Positions 20,690 through 31,275 of a stretch of 64,000 bases of DNA are shown in pieces; the stretch's first letter is position 1; the number at the start of each line of letters is the position of its first letter. Position numbers and translations under genes: made by a program. The notes under the pieces were generated by a model. It saw only the letters and a program-made list of their open reading frames with translations, was not told the origin of the DNA and made no database searches. The DNA is from Macrolepiota albuminosa (taxonomy: Eukaryota; Basidiomycota; Agaricomycetes; Agaricales; Agaricaceae): assembly GCA_027475525.1 (NCBI GenBank), contig JAMWFC010000096.1:62001-126000 (forward strand). The letters are read 5' to 3'.

Positions 20690-22634
20690 TTTTAATAAAA
20701 GTATAAACATACTTGAATTGTTTTCTTTTTCCAAAGTCTGAAAGTTAACTTGCTTTCCTTTCTCTTTATACCTATTGATGATATAAATTATAAAGTCTGA
20801 TAATATAAAAAATAACTTACTTATTGTTAAAGCAAACTTGAAAAGCCAATAAAGCTTTCTTTTCATCAAAATAAGGCAGATCCATAGCAACTTTCTTGTA
20901 TGCTTCATATGCATCAAGATAATTTTGTTCTGCATCTCTAGCCTCTTGTGTTGAAGTAACGGGGTGGATAAAAAGAAGCAATGCACCATAAATAGATAAA
21001 GAGCCAGAAAATGTGAGCTGAGGATAGATATCCGTGACATATTCTTCATAAGACTGGTTGAACCAAAGTTTGTTGCCTTGAGATACAGAATTAATGAATG
21101 GAGAGAAGATGGAGTGAGGGATGCAAAAAGGTCCAATGTCAACCTTTGAAAGAGCCCAGAATGGAGGAGGAGTGAAGATTACAGCATCAAAAACAGCTTC
21201 ACTGCTTAAATGATGTGAGTATTCAGGATAGACTCTGTCAAAAGCATCCAAAAGATCAACGACGATGCTGGCAAAAGATTGGCGATTAACATTGGGATCC
21301 AAAATGAAGTTGTAGCCAAAATCGTGATTGCAGAGGAGCCTTTTAGCACGGAAAGTGTCGGAGGTACAGTTGGCCTCAGTTCCATAAGCATAACTATACC
21401 AGGTTAATTGTGCTTTTTCATCATCCTAAATATATTATTTAGTATATGCTCAAGTAAAAAACAAATAAAAGCTCACATTTATCATTTTCTGATAAGAAAC
21501 ACGTCCATAAAGTATTCCTGGCTCAAGACGAATCCAGATAGGACTACCCCAAGGAAGGTTATGTATATCCAAATCAATCATGTCACGTCGATTGGCATTT
21601 TCAGCCTTTCGAGAGAGAGATGCTTTGATTTGCCTATCACCTGAGCCTTTTTTCATATTAGCACGCTGAAGAATATGTTCTAAAATAGTTAATAAATCTG
21701 TATTTTTATTAAAAAATTAAAACATACTAGCTTGTGCACAGCCATAACACTTGATACCATCTTGATCATAAGGCAATTTACATTTTTGAGCCAATCCCAT
21801 GGTAAGACAAGCAAGATAGATCCATTGGCTCTGACTGTGAACTTCACTACGAGCCTTAGACTCATCTTCTGCAATAGAAGCTACCTCTTGCTGAGAAAAA
21901 AGGCCATTCTTCTGAGTAGCATCTGAATGTTGAATGCTAATGGATGGAATACCATGCCCATACACTTTGCGATTACGTGATCGCATCTATATAATAATTG
22001 AACTTCACATATAGTTTTCAAAATCTATTAACTCACTAAATTGATCTGATGATCTTGACGAAGTCTAGCCCGATCTATCTAAACAATAATAAATACTTAA
22101 ACAGGTCATAATTAACAATAAAAACTTACATGACCAGCATTGACTTTAGGAAATACATGCTGTGTTCCAACAAATGGCATAACAGCATTTGAATCAGCCT
22201 ATAAAAGTCAAATTAACATTGAAAAGTTCTTTAAATAAACAAAGAAAAAACATACTGCAGGAATACCATGCATACCAACACGCTTACGTCTCATCTTCCT
22301 CTTTGCTGCCCTTGTCAAACTAGGCATAGCTACTATCACAGCATCCTGAGGTTGAATTTGAGAACCAGTAGTTTCATTCCCAGACTCAGCACCAGATCCA
22401 GGACCAGAATGAACAAGAGCAGAAGCAGGAGTTTCAGAGGCATTTGAATTAATAGCTTGATTTAAAGCTGCAGCAACGTTGGGTCCTGGACCCATATGCA
22501 CCTCAGATAAATGTATCTATAAAGAAAATTTCACTGTCAACACATTTTAATAATCTCAGGAATACAGCTGACATACCTTAAAACCTTTACCACGCTTTGC
22601 AGTGGGTTTTCCAGCTCTAGATCCAGCAACCATG
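20690..22634 (-). CDS. Intron-dense protein of unknown family
   Basis: Start ATG at 22632-22634: the first exon reads MVAGSRAGKPTAKRGKGFK, Lys/Arg-rich like a nuclear signal. At least eight exons follow with AT-rich 48-60 nt introns: about 22258-22518 (Ala/Ser/Gly-rich, ending in KRKMRRKRVGMHGIPA), 22133-22200, 22037-22080, 21726-21986 (with CKLPYDQDGIKCYGC), 21477-21680, 20820-21424 (aromatic-rich, WYSYAYGTEANCTSDTF) and a last piece near 20690-20769. All joins I checked have GT-AG ends. The gene is much more AT-rich than its right-hand neighbours and sits next to a SINE-like repeat, as in the 10-kb element. I do not recognise the product. The 3' end is uncertain. Confidence 0.6.
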
Positions 22635-22766
22635 TTTAAAATCTCGTAGAAATGTCGACGATGTTTTTTTTTGGGGGATCAAATGCGATGTTTGACTTTG
22701 AATAATTTTGAAACTCAGCTTTTTGTATTTACTTGTATTTACTTGTACACTAATGAAAGGCTTTCT

Positions 22767-22911
22767 GCGTCGATCCAGGCCGCTCGCAGCACGCTGCGAT
22801 GCCAGCTTAGCGATAACCTTGGACCTTGAGATTCTGGGCTTCCTCCCGTTGAGTGATCTCTGCTTAATAGGCACAGTCGCGATCTCCGCTTCTTTAACAT
22901 TATCCTTCTCT
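22767..22911 (-). repeat. Inverted duplicate of 27201-27351
   Basis: 145 bp that read, on the minus strand, PIKQRSLNGRKPRISRSKVI, the same as the plus strand at 27239-27298, with a small deletion near 22782. It is joined without spacer to the G-alpha fragment at 22912. Confidence 0.9.
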
Positions 22912-23585
22912 AAAGGAGTTTGTGGTCAGAGGGTGGAAGCATGTGTTCGAGGGTCCACTCGCTGCGCTCAGTGGCAACAGCCAACACAATCCGCGGGAGA
23001 AGAGTGGGACTGTGGATGAAGCGACCGAGGTGATTGCGGAATGCAGGCAAGATATCAGCGCACTCTGGGTGGATCCAGCGGTGAAGGCAATCCTAACGAA
23101 ACGGAGAATACGGTTAGAGGACTCTGCTGGCTTGTATGTCTTCTCTTTGTTTGTCGGCGCGTAAAATTGGTGACGTGATTTCGAATTCCCCCAGTTTCCT
23201 AGACGACCTCGAACGTATAGCGACGAAGCATTATGAACCTACTGATGACGATATCGTACGTGCACGACTCCGAACTCTCGGAATTCAGGAGTACAAGATC
23301 GAATTTGACCAAAGTAATTCCCTTATGACCAGTGCGTCCAATTTTGCTTTCATAATTGCTGTCAACATCTCAATGCTACACTTCAGATGTCGGTCTTAGT
23401 GGTAATTTTGGTCAGGAATGGAAGCTTTATGACGTGGGTGGAGCGCGGACTGTTGTATGTCGTTTACCTTTATGTGAACTATGCCAATTTAACCAGTCCC
23501 TTTGACTACGTAGCGTAATGCCTGGGCACCCTATTTTGAAGGTGTCAACGCTATCATTTTCCGTGCGTCCTTCCTTGTGAAGTAT
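22912..23585 (+). pseudogene. G-protein alpha subunit-like gene, C-terminal-side fragment
   Basis: Exon pieces in order: VDEATEVIAECRQDISALWV near 23009 and RRIRLEDSAG; an intron with donor gtatgt; FFLDDLERIATKHYEPTDDD from about 23197, with VRARLRTLGIQEYKIEFDQ, the switch I region of G-alpha; an intron; then EWKLYDVGGART near 23417, the DVGG switch II motif (the usual catalytic Gln that follows DVGG is Ala here); an intron; and RNAWAPYFEGVNAIIF ending near 23571. The N-terminal P-loop and the NKxD and TCAT nucleotide-binding parts are absent. 22912-23416 is nearly identical, inverted, to 45093-45586. It would act in heterotrimeric GTPase signalling if intact, but this copy is only a fragment. 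Confidence 0.75.
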
Positions 23586-24046
23586 TGCTTTCGTTGTATA
23601 TCTTACCTTGATTCCAGTCGCACGTACGTCTCTTGTTAGTAATTTCTTACCGCTTTCTAGCCGAAGAAACACCAACAGCGAGAAAGAGAAAGAGAAGCAA
23701 GGAAGGCAGGAAATGGCACGAGCGTGCACGGTACGTCCCTCTAATTTTTCTTCTTTTTCTTAGTGGCTGAATTTTCTTTTGCTTAGAAGTACAGCTACAA
23801 GAGGAAGATGATTTACAGGCCAACTCGCCTCAAGCACAACCTTCACCCCAGGTACTTGGACCTTTGCACACGACACTAGACTCTAGACCTCTACCCCCAC
23901 CTACACCTACGTCCGCGCTTGCAGCTCCATCCCCATCCTTATCCCCACCCGCATCGTCCCTTCTTCACACTGATTTCCACGGTTGACATAACCCCCATGT
24001 CCAAGCCCGTACGTCCACCCATCCGCCCGGGGACGATTCTCCATCC

Positions 24047-24733
24047 GTGCCTTTTTCGTGGCTCTTGATCATGTTGCTCATCGTGCTGGGCCACGTTGTC
24101 CTCGGTGTAATAGGGAGACACGAAGACGGGGCTGGGTTTTTGAAGGCCATGAGTGACGATACCGATGATACACATGCGGGCACAATGAAAGAGAGGAGGG
24201 GCGAGGACGACGTCGCGGGTGAGGCGGAAGAGAGGAGGATGGACGTCGTGAAGCCACTTTCGCCATCCCTTGGGTCTGGCTGGTGGACGATACCACGCGT
24301 AGAGGCCACACTGTCTCCTCTGAGAGACGAAGATGGGCGAACGACTACGCCTCCGCGGGATGTCACAGATTCGCCTTTGTGTCCGTCTGACAGCGCAGGG
24401 TCGCACCCTCCTCCTCCAGACACAGCCGACTCGCCTATGTATCCATATTTGGATATCGATATCCGTGCCCGGTCGCCACTCGCACACCCACGAGATAGCA
24501 CAGAGTCGCCTCCACTTTCTGCTCATCCCACCGAGTCACCGTTCTTACCTGAACCCGGGCCCGAGCCTGAACCTGAGCTATCTCTGCACCTACCAGACAG
24601 TGCACAGTTGCCGTCTCCAATGGGAGTCCTGACTCTCACTCACAGTCACACTCACAGTTGCCTCAGCCTCAACCTGCACCAGCCAGCGACGAGTCACAGT
24701 CTCCACCCCCAGGACTTGCCACAGACAGCTTAG
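24047..24733 (+). CDS. Hypothetical Pro/Ser-rich protein with one hydrophobic segment
   Basis: 228-codon frame: a hydrophobic N-terminal segment (WLLIMLLIVLGHVVLGVIG), then a polar low-complexity part with repeated Asp-Ser-Pro units (DVTDSPL, DTADSPM, DSTESPP). Upstream, a Lys/Glu-rich exon near 23650-23720 may belong to it. The opposite strand is also open, which is common in GC-rich repeats, so reality of the gene is not assured. No family recognised. Confidence 0.3.
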   Translation: MPFSWLLIMLLIVLGHVVLGVIGRHEDGAGFLKAMSDDTDDTHAGTMKERRGEDDVAGEAEERRMDVVKPLSPSLGSGWWTIPRVEATLSPLRDEDGRTTTPPRDVTDSPLCPSDSAGSHPPPPDTADSPMYPYLDIDIRARSPLAHPRDSTESPPLSAHPTESPFLPEPGPEPEPELSLHLPDSAQLPSPMGVLTLTHSHTHSCLSLNLHQPATSHSLHPQDLPQTA

Positions 24734-24944
24734 AATCGCCTCTGACTGCGTCCCCGAGGTTCCGTTCACATTCGCCGCAGTTGTTGGTGCCCCCGCCGTC
24801 TGCGCTCGAGCCGCCTGTGATACTTTCCGACCAGATAAAAAGGTTGATCATCTCAGGATCACAGTTTTCGTCAGCCTTGTTTTGCTCAATGCACCCCGTG
24901 AGTGGTCTGCTGAACTGTATACGTGTAACTCACATAGCCTAGTG

Positions 24945-25047
24945 GCAGGATATACTAGAAGAAGAGACCGTGATCTACGAGTTTTGAGACGTGGATCTAC
25001 TATATGCATTGGTCGACCTGCATTTCGAGCGCGTCAATCAATTTTTG
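24945..25047 (+). pseudogene. Zn2Cys6 regulator middle-region fragment
   Basis: The frame reads WQDILEEETVIYEF, a stop (TGA at 24985-24987), then DVDLLYALVDLHFERVNQFL. The DLL-LVD-HF--VN-FL pattern is typical of the start of the fungal transcription factor middle homology region. Only about 35 codons can be recognised and they contain a stop. Confidence 0.45.
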
Positions 25048-25289
25048 TACGTATACGAACTGTGTGACGTAGGACGAGCATCATAGAAATTCTCGCCAAT
25101 ATAAACTCATGTCCGCTATCTAATCGTTTTCTAAACGTCCTCGATGTTGCTGCACCCGCCACGCAAGACATAAGCAGCCATCCTGCACCTGGGTCCGTCG
25201 TTGATCCTGTCAACCGGAAGGCCAAGGACGCCGATGTCTACCGCAAGGTGTTTCTGTCCATCCTTATCTTGATCTAACTGAGTACTGGT

Positions 25290-25490
25290 ATGCGGTTACA
25301 GTTAAGACTCTAGGCTTTCTGCCTAGGTCGCCTTCCAACAAACAAATCGATCAAACTCTTCAATATGTTCTCGATCATTCACCCGTTACGACTGACAAGC
25401 TCTTGAACGATAGCAAGAAGCTCTTACACGACGCCCAGGAAATTATAAAGACTATGAGGACGATAGTACACCAAAAGAATAGAGGTGCTG
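25290..25490 (+). pseudogene. HAM1-like N-terminal domain fragment
   Basis: After an acceptor, the frame reads LGFLPRSPSNKQIDQTLQYV then VTTDKLLNDSKKLLHDAQEI and IKTMRTIVHQKN. The order LGFLPSN-Q, LxYVxDHSPV, LLxDxxxII fits the large fungal HAM1-like N-terminal proteins as I remember them. No continuation is present; the next piece belongs to another gene. Confidence 0.45.
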
Positions 25491-25689
25491 TCGGCGAGGC
25501 ACGTTTCTTCTTTTTTTTTCTTTTGCCTTGTTTTTCGTGTGTCTACATTTAGAGGGGTAAATGTGTACTCGCGCACAATACTATTGATGTTTTTTGATAT
25601 ACCCTCCACGTAACTTTCACTTCAACGTTAGACAACGTTTCTTATGAATCATCCCTCGCCCTCAACCAACGTCATCAATATTCATCGTT

Positions 25690-26886
25690 TTATCGAGGCA
25701 AAGAACGCAGTATTACTACTAGTACAAGTCGACGCTTCCTCTCGTGCTTCAATTGTGCATGCCTAGAGCCCAAGAAGCACCACGCTCAGACACACGTCCG
25801 CCGATCGGACCACCAGCTAACGCTCAACATCAAAAGAAAGGCTAAGCCAGCGTCTCAGTAGGTATGTGTTATAATGATAAACGATACCATATTTTATGAA
25901 CTCGATACATTCCCGGCAGAAAACGAGGAGCCGCCTGCAAAGATGACGAAGCTTACGATTGTGGATAAGAGCGAGGATGATCTGTACGATCCGATTGCTG
26001 TTGTCGAGTGCTGGGCTTGTGAGCCTGGGAGGGGACGTGAGCTCCCTGATACCTAATGTACGTCTGTAATCGATTTACTGTATGTTATTTCATAAACTCT
26101 CGCAGATAAAATATCTTGTAGATAGGACTATGCACTCGCTCTTGTCTGCCCGTTAATCTGAGTTCCGATCTTAGGCTGAAGAGACCACACCCTGCGAACA
26201 CACTCTGACTCTCTAGGATGGATACAACCGCTCCAATCCGTGCTGCAGGAATCACACAGTGCAGCGTCGTGCGACCTCAAATATGACCTCTGGCTAGGGT
26301 GCGGACGGTCATGGGCTTGAGCATTGGTGTTGCTTGATGCATCCTCTGAGGGCGGTGCTGGTGCGTCTGTGGACGTGTTGTATTGTGGCTCAAGGAAGTA
26401 CTGATGCGACGAGGGAAGATCTGATTCCACGATTGGAGCACACCTCGTCGTTCAGCATAAATATTCAAACCCTCTTCAAAGGCCGAAAATATGATGACGG
26501 AACTCGTGAGTCTTGGTCGTCCTGTCTATTACTTACTAACTCACAGTCTTACTTCCATTGCAGCAAATCCAGTTCATGCCCTTGAACCGCTCTTCGGGCT
26601 CAGCTTCACTGTGTTGGCGAATCTAGGCAACAGGTTTGTCTTTACTTATCTCTACCTGCTGAATGCATATGCGCCCACGCACCCAGCTTACAGTTGCTAC
26701 ATCGCCTCACCGCTACAAGCCCTCATTCTCCAGGTGTGGTACGATCCCTTCCCGGTTGGAAGACCACGATGCCAACTACGACCATGCGCTGATGTGCCCT
26801 GAACGCCTCCCTGCATTGTGCATCGAGTATCAGCTGAGCATGATGGCAGGCAGGCTGCTGAGCGGACAAGATGAGGTTCCGAAGAG
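25690..26886 (+). pseudogene. USP5/UBP14-like deubiquitinase, degenerate, cut by the gap
   Basis: Pieces in order: FNCACLEPKKHHAQTHVRRS and DHQLTLNIKRKAKPAS (about 25740-25860), resembling the UBP-type zinc-finger region; EEPPAKMTKLTIVDKSEDDL and CWACEP (25928-26025); MMTEL with a donor at 26490-26506; then HALEPLFG, LANLGN and, after an intron, SCYIASPLQALILQ (about 26576-26735), the Cys box of ubiquitin-specific proteases with its catalytic Cys; then CPERLPALCIEYQLSMMAGR up to the gap. The order matches USP5/isopeptidase T, which takes apart free ubiquitin chains. Long parts between these pieces are missing, so this copy cannot be functional. Confidence 0.6.
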
Positions 26887-26986
26887 NNNNNNNNNNNNNN
26901 NNNNNNNNNNNNNNNNNNNNNNNNNNNNNNNNNNNNNNNNNNNNNNNNNNNNNNNNNNNNNNNNNNNNNNNNNNNNNNNNNNNNNN
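26887..26986. other. Scaffold gap (100 N)
   Basis: Exactly 100 unknown bases. The pieces left and right of it belong to different genes, so the join itself is only a scaffolding statement. Confidence 1.
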
Positions 26987-27569
26987 GAAAGCGAGCGCGA
27001 GGAATGCTGCGGAGGGATCTAGTGCTCAGATTCTGAAATCACAGAGCACCGGAAGCGATACACTTAGTATGATTACGAATCGGATGTCTAGTGAGCCATG
27101 GTCCCCTAGTCCAAAAAAGATCTTCAGTAAACCACTCGCCGTGCCTTGTGGAATCCCAACTACGACTAGGAAGCATCCGGAAGTAGAGGAGGGAGGTATG
27201 GAGAAGGATAATGTTAAGGAAGCGGAGATCGCGACTGTGCCTATTAAGCAGAGATCGCTCAACGGGAGGAAGCCCAGAATCTCGAGGTCCAAGGTTATCG
27301 CTAAGCTGGCATCGCAGCGTGCTGCGAGCGCTTCCTGGCCTGGATCGACGCCAGGCATGAAGACAGGAAGGACAAGGTCGAGTTTAGGAGTGAAGGCTCA
27401 GAGATCGAGTTATGGGGGGAAGTCAGTTAATTTGAAGGGTGTCGAAGATAGTGTGCTGATGAGTGCGAAGAAGAGGGCGAGGCAAAGCGAGTATGCGAGG
27501 AGGAAGAGCCATGCTGCGTCAATTGATCCTGGGAAGGAGGCACATACGATAGATGTAGATGGGGAGTAA
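26987..27569 (+). CDS. Basic C-terminal tail of an unrecognised protein
   Basis: Open from the gap to TAA at 27567-27569. The tail is rich in Ser, Arg and Lys (RKPRISRSKVIAKLASQRAA, GRTRSSLGVKAQRSS, MSAKKRARQSEYARRKS). Such tails occur on microtubule- or chromatin-associated proteins; a kinesin is possible but not shown. The 5' part is lost in the gap. Part of it (27201-27351) is duplicated in inverse orientation at 22767-22911. Confidence 0.5.
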
Positions 27570-28044
27570 AGGAAGATGTCGGTCCCTTCCCCTTATCCGA
27601 GACAAATATTTAAACGGGATGTCGATTGCAGCAGCAAACACTGTTTGCTTGGCTTCATTTCTAAATTTCTTGTGTTATGCGATATCCTCAGGTGGTCTAT
27701 ATTCGTGACACTTTTATGAGGTTTGATCTTGTCTCTCTCAAGCTTTACTTGTGATTTATATAGCTTACTGTTTACGATCTAATCCGTGTATCCCTCCACA
27801 GAAACACTATTAGTATGTACATTTTGTCACCTAGTCTATTGAACTCTGTGTACCTTTCAACGAGTCTCCGTGAGAGAGGATCCTTGACAGGTCGGAGATA
27901 GGAGTATCAATCATCATGATTGCTCAGCGCTCAGCACTCAGTGCTTTTCTATTGTGCTTACCGTCCGGGGATCTTCTCAGCCCCTGCGGAGTGATAAATT
28001 GTGATGATGTTTAATCTCTTGCGCTTTTGACCGAACACCTTTAA
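27570..28044. other. 3' flank / intergenic
   Basis: No gene seen. Confidence 0.4.
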
Positions 28045-28308
28045 ATGTTAAGGAGATCGCACTCTGCTACCTCCGTTATCATGAAAACGGTCGTTGTCGT
28101 TGGCGGTGGTGGTGCTGGTGCACCTACTGTTCGTCAGCTCTCTGCTATACTTGATCCCTCAAGGCACAAAATCATCCTAATTACTTCTCAGCCACACTTC
28201 ACACATCTTCTAGGATGCATTCGAGCATCTGTAACTCAGGAGGGCGGCTTCGATCAGGTTTGGGAGGTCGTACTCGGCAATGAGTATAATGGACCAGGTC
28301 ACGTTTGA
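28045..28308 (+). pseudogene. AIF-like FAD/NAD oxidoreductase, N-terminal fragment
   Basis: The frame reads MKTVVVVGGGGAGAPTVRQL (dinucleotide-binding GxGxxG variant) from 28081, then ITSQPHFTHLLGCIRASVTQ. This is the start of the fungal AIF-like pyridine-nucleotide-disulphide oxidoreductases. After about 75 residues the similarity stops and a TGA follows; the second nucleotide-binding domain is not found downstream, so this is a truncated copy. Confidence 0.6.
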
Positions 28309-29471
28309 TAACTAGAGCCTCATGTTGAATGGGCAGAGAGTGTTCATACGGTATGTCTCAGACTCTAATCTTAAGAAAATACTAGATTGGATATGACTGC
28401 AGTGTATTGCTTGGGTGATAACACAGCAGGCTGGGCCATAACTCTAATTGTCAGTAAGTTATCTGATTTTCCTCTGAGAAGTTTCTAGTATCACTAAATA
28501 CTGCAAAGTGCCACATTAGTTGCCCTTGTCCTCGGAACCCAAAAGGTCTGGCAATAATTTTTTAGTGGGAACTTCGACTGCAACTGACTGTATGCATTTT
28601 CAAAGGATATTCTGAGTGCATGGATGTTCTGGGCAAAAAAGGGGCCTGATGACTCTTCAGCTGATCTGTTCCAGTCCAAAGTTGGCGGAAAAAATCTTGC
28701 AAAAAACCTTTAGAAGGATGTCAATTCATTGGTTGGATGTGGTTTTGTTCTTTCCTGAGGGTTTTTGACCGGACTTCAATGTGTATTTCTCGATAGGTTG
28801 ACGCAAAATGCATCACTCAATTTCCATGTAATGCTCTGCTGCTGGGAACAGCGGGAATGCTTTGTATCAAATACATCACGGATTGAACATTCTTCTAGTT
28901 GAACTTGCTTGGTTGGTGCCTTTAAGTTTAGGGCACCTCAAGACTTTGTTGTCTCCATACCAGAAATGGCGTAATTCCTAAACAAATGATCCATTGTTTG
29001 ACCTTAGTCTTATAATTACAACAAGTGTATGTTCTGACTTGCAAAAGTCTCCCCGCACGTTCTTGTGCCGGAATATTTTGCACTCCATCTTGGAACTCAC
29101 ATTGTTTCACGCTATTCTCACATACACAAGGCGTTTATCACGATTGAACAGCTGCGATAGTCACGGATTCCCGTTGATAACACTCAGAGCCCTGAAGATG
29201 CAGCGCAAGGTCACACACATTCGTTCCTGCACGATGGAGACGATAAGCATGTTATCAAGATTGAGGTAAGTAAATGAAAACTGCTGACTGCTCTATCTTT
29301 AGAATTTCATCAATAAATAACCTAGGTAGACTTGTTGGCCGGGTTTCTGCCAGGATTACTGATCTTCTTGGTGCTCACTTTCTTCGCCCACATTCCGCAA
29401 TTTCTGACAAAGTCTTGGTCTGTGGGTAGTTCTCAAGTTGACCGGATCTGCTTTCACGTCGTTCATTAGAG
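28309..29471. other. No intact gene recognised
   Basis: Possible exon remnants only, for example a plus-strand piece near 29170-29270 (SPEDAAQGHTHSFLHDGDD in one frame, followed by a GT donor) and a hydrophobic stretch near 29330-29400 (LLAGFLPGLLIFLVLTFF). They may belong to the gene that continues at 29472. Confidence 0.3.
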
Positions 29472-30150
29472 ATGAATATACCACTCTTGCAGAAGTCGAC
29501 GACCGCATGCATCTTCAGCACTGCCGTTGATCTCCAATACACGTTCGCGCTGATCGATCTTGCTGCGCCCAAAGATGAGAAAAAGCTTGATTTTGAACTG
29601 GGAGAAGTCGTCAAAGGATCTGTTTGGGAAGTTACAGGTGTTGCAGAATGTGCAAGGAATATAACTCTGGAAGTCTTCGCAGAAGACGACAGCGCAAGCG
29701 TGCAGGTAATACAGGGTTCTCTTTTCACATTCGTTCCCACTGACTCACCAATGATTTAGGCTACCTTATATAAGATGGGGCAACTGGTTCTTGCGCGGAA
29801 TGAGAGTGTTCGAGTTGTCACGTATGTCTTGCCCAACAAGCACTATATTCCTGTGGACATGCGCTACATCAGTGTCGAGAACGTCACGCCGTGAGTATTC
29901 CATTTTTTCTTTGTTCTCTCAAGATCTTTCCCGTTGGACGCTGAATTTGGTAACTGGCATCGTTGTAGACGAACCAACGGATCTTTTCTGAGTGTTTTGG
30001 CTGGACGTGATGGAAGCGTACCCGGGCGACCAATTTACCTCACAGTATGCATTTCCGGTCATCTTATTACTAGTCAATTTTCAAGCGACTGTTTTACTTA
30101 GATTGACGGTGATGAGGGAGACGCGAGCACGTGCCAGGTGGGGTGGTAAG
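29472..30150 (+). CDS. Unknown protein, partial, several exons
   Basis: Exons: 29472-29703 (TTACIFSTAVDLQYTFALID, LDFELGEVVKGSVWEVTGVA), then about 29760-29891 (VVTYVLPNKHYIPVDMRYIS), then about 29970-30045 (TNGSFLSVLAGRDGSVPG). Introns have GT-AG ends. The predicted protein is beta-rich and looks extracytoplasmic, possibly with the hydrophobic segment near 29330-29400 as its membrane part. I do not recognise the family; the 3' end near 30150 is uncertain. Confidence 0.45.
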
Positions 30151-30272
30151 GTTTGATAGGAGTTCACACGTGGTAGCTGTTTGTCTGGTTCTGTTTCGAT
30201 CGGAGTGAGCTTTTTGTCTGCAGCGTCCGTCCGATTTCCTTTTCTGATCCTAACCACCATGGCGCAGGTTCC

Positions 30273-31275
30273 ATGGCGCCTGAGCAGCCCAAGCCTGCGG
30301 ACCCGTCTAACTACCCGCCGCCCCTGCCCTTTCCCCCACCACAGGAGCCCGCATACATGATGTTCCATCCCGCACAGGGCATGGTCTACTACCCCAACCC
30401 CCCGTCCCAGCGTACGTCCTCGTCACGTGTTATTATCTGACTGACTCTGTTCCCAGCGAATGCCCCGGCCCGCCCGAAGCGCAAACAAGTCAAGATGGCG
30501 GTACGTCTTTGCTTGGCTGTGTGTGCCTGTACTGACGTGAGAAGTGCACCAACTGCGCCAAATCCTGCAAGCGCTGCGACGACAGCCGTCCGTGCGCGCG
30601 CTGCATCAAGTACAATACCCCAGAAACGTGTGTCGACGGCCAGCGCAGGGAACGCAAGAAGGGCATCAAGCGCGGCCCCTACAAAAGCAGGAAAAAGCTC
30701 CCTGCTGTGTCGACGGCCAGCGCAGGGAACGCAAGAAGGGCATCAAGCGCGGCCCCTACAAAAGCAGGAAAAAGCTCCCTGCCCCTGACGTCCTCCCCGC
30801 TGACCCTGCCGCCCCGGACCAAGAATGGCTCCCTGCTGCTGTCCCACACGCCCCGCCTCCCGGCTACGTCCCCGCAGACGGCCACCCGCCCCTCGGCTTC
30901 TACCCAATGTACTACCCGCCTCCTGACTTCAGCCATTCCCCCCCTCCGCCCGCCGCCCACGACGCCCAGCAGTCCACCGCAGCCCCGCCCCACGGTTTTC
31001 CCTACTTCCTTCCCCCGTACGCCTACTTCCCCTACCCTGGCCTGTTCTATCCCCCGCCTCCTGCCCCGGCGCAGGCAGTCGCGAGCAAGCATAACAAGCC
31101 TGGCGCAGGTACCACGTCCCACGCGTCCTCGTCCACTGACCCAAATGTCCCAGCTCCCGTCCTCCCTGTCCCGTCTGGTCTCGCCCCGGAGAAGAAGAGG
31201 AAGAGTGCACAGGGCGAGTTGACCAAGAAGATGCCCGAGGTTCCTGCTGTGCACGCCGAATCTGTCAGTGAATGA
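30273..31275 (+). CDS. Zn2Cys6 fungal transcription factor (frame broken by the 77-bp duplication)
   Basis: ATG at 30273 is chosen because its frame (MAPEQPKPADPSNYPPPLPF) joins in phase to the next exons; the ATG at 30259 is out of frame. Exons: 30273-30411, 30457-30500 and 30545-31275. Exon 3 opens with a binuclear zinc cluster, CTNCAKSCKRCDDSRPCARC, followed by a basic part (RRERKKGIKRGPYKSRKK), the DNA-binding linker. The rest is Pro/Tyr-rich (YPMYYPPPDF) and ends KKMPEVPAVHAESVSE. The 77-bp duplication 30629-30782 shifts the frame inside the basic linker; with one copy removed exon 3 reads through as one frame. The gene is likely intact in the organism. Confidence 0.85.
30629..30782. repeat. 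Perfect 77-bp tandem duplication no. 4
   Basis: 30629-30705 equals 30706-30782 at exactly 77 positions. It lies within the coding sequence just after the zinc cluster and destroys the frame. Confidence 0.98.

Noticed and set aside
26987..27569. Naming the basic-tailed protein a kinesin
   Set aside because: Only a low-complexity basic tail is visible and no motor domain is in the window.
30679..31254. Long antisense frame over the Zn2Cys6 gene (191 codons), and similar ones at 49953-51194
   Set aside because: They mirror GC-rich, Pro-rich coding sequence on the other strand and have no domain or splice support.
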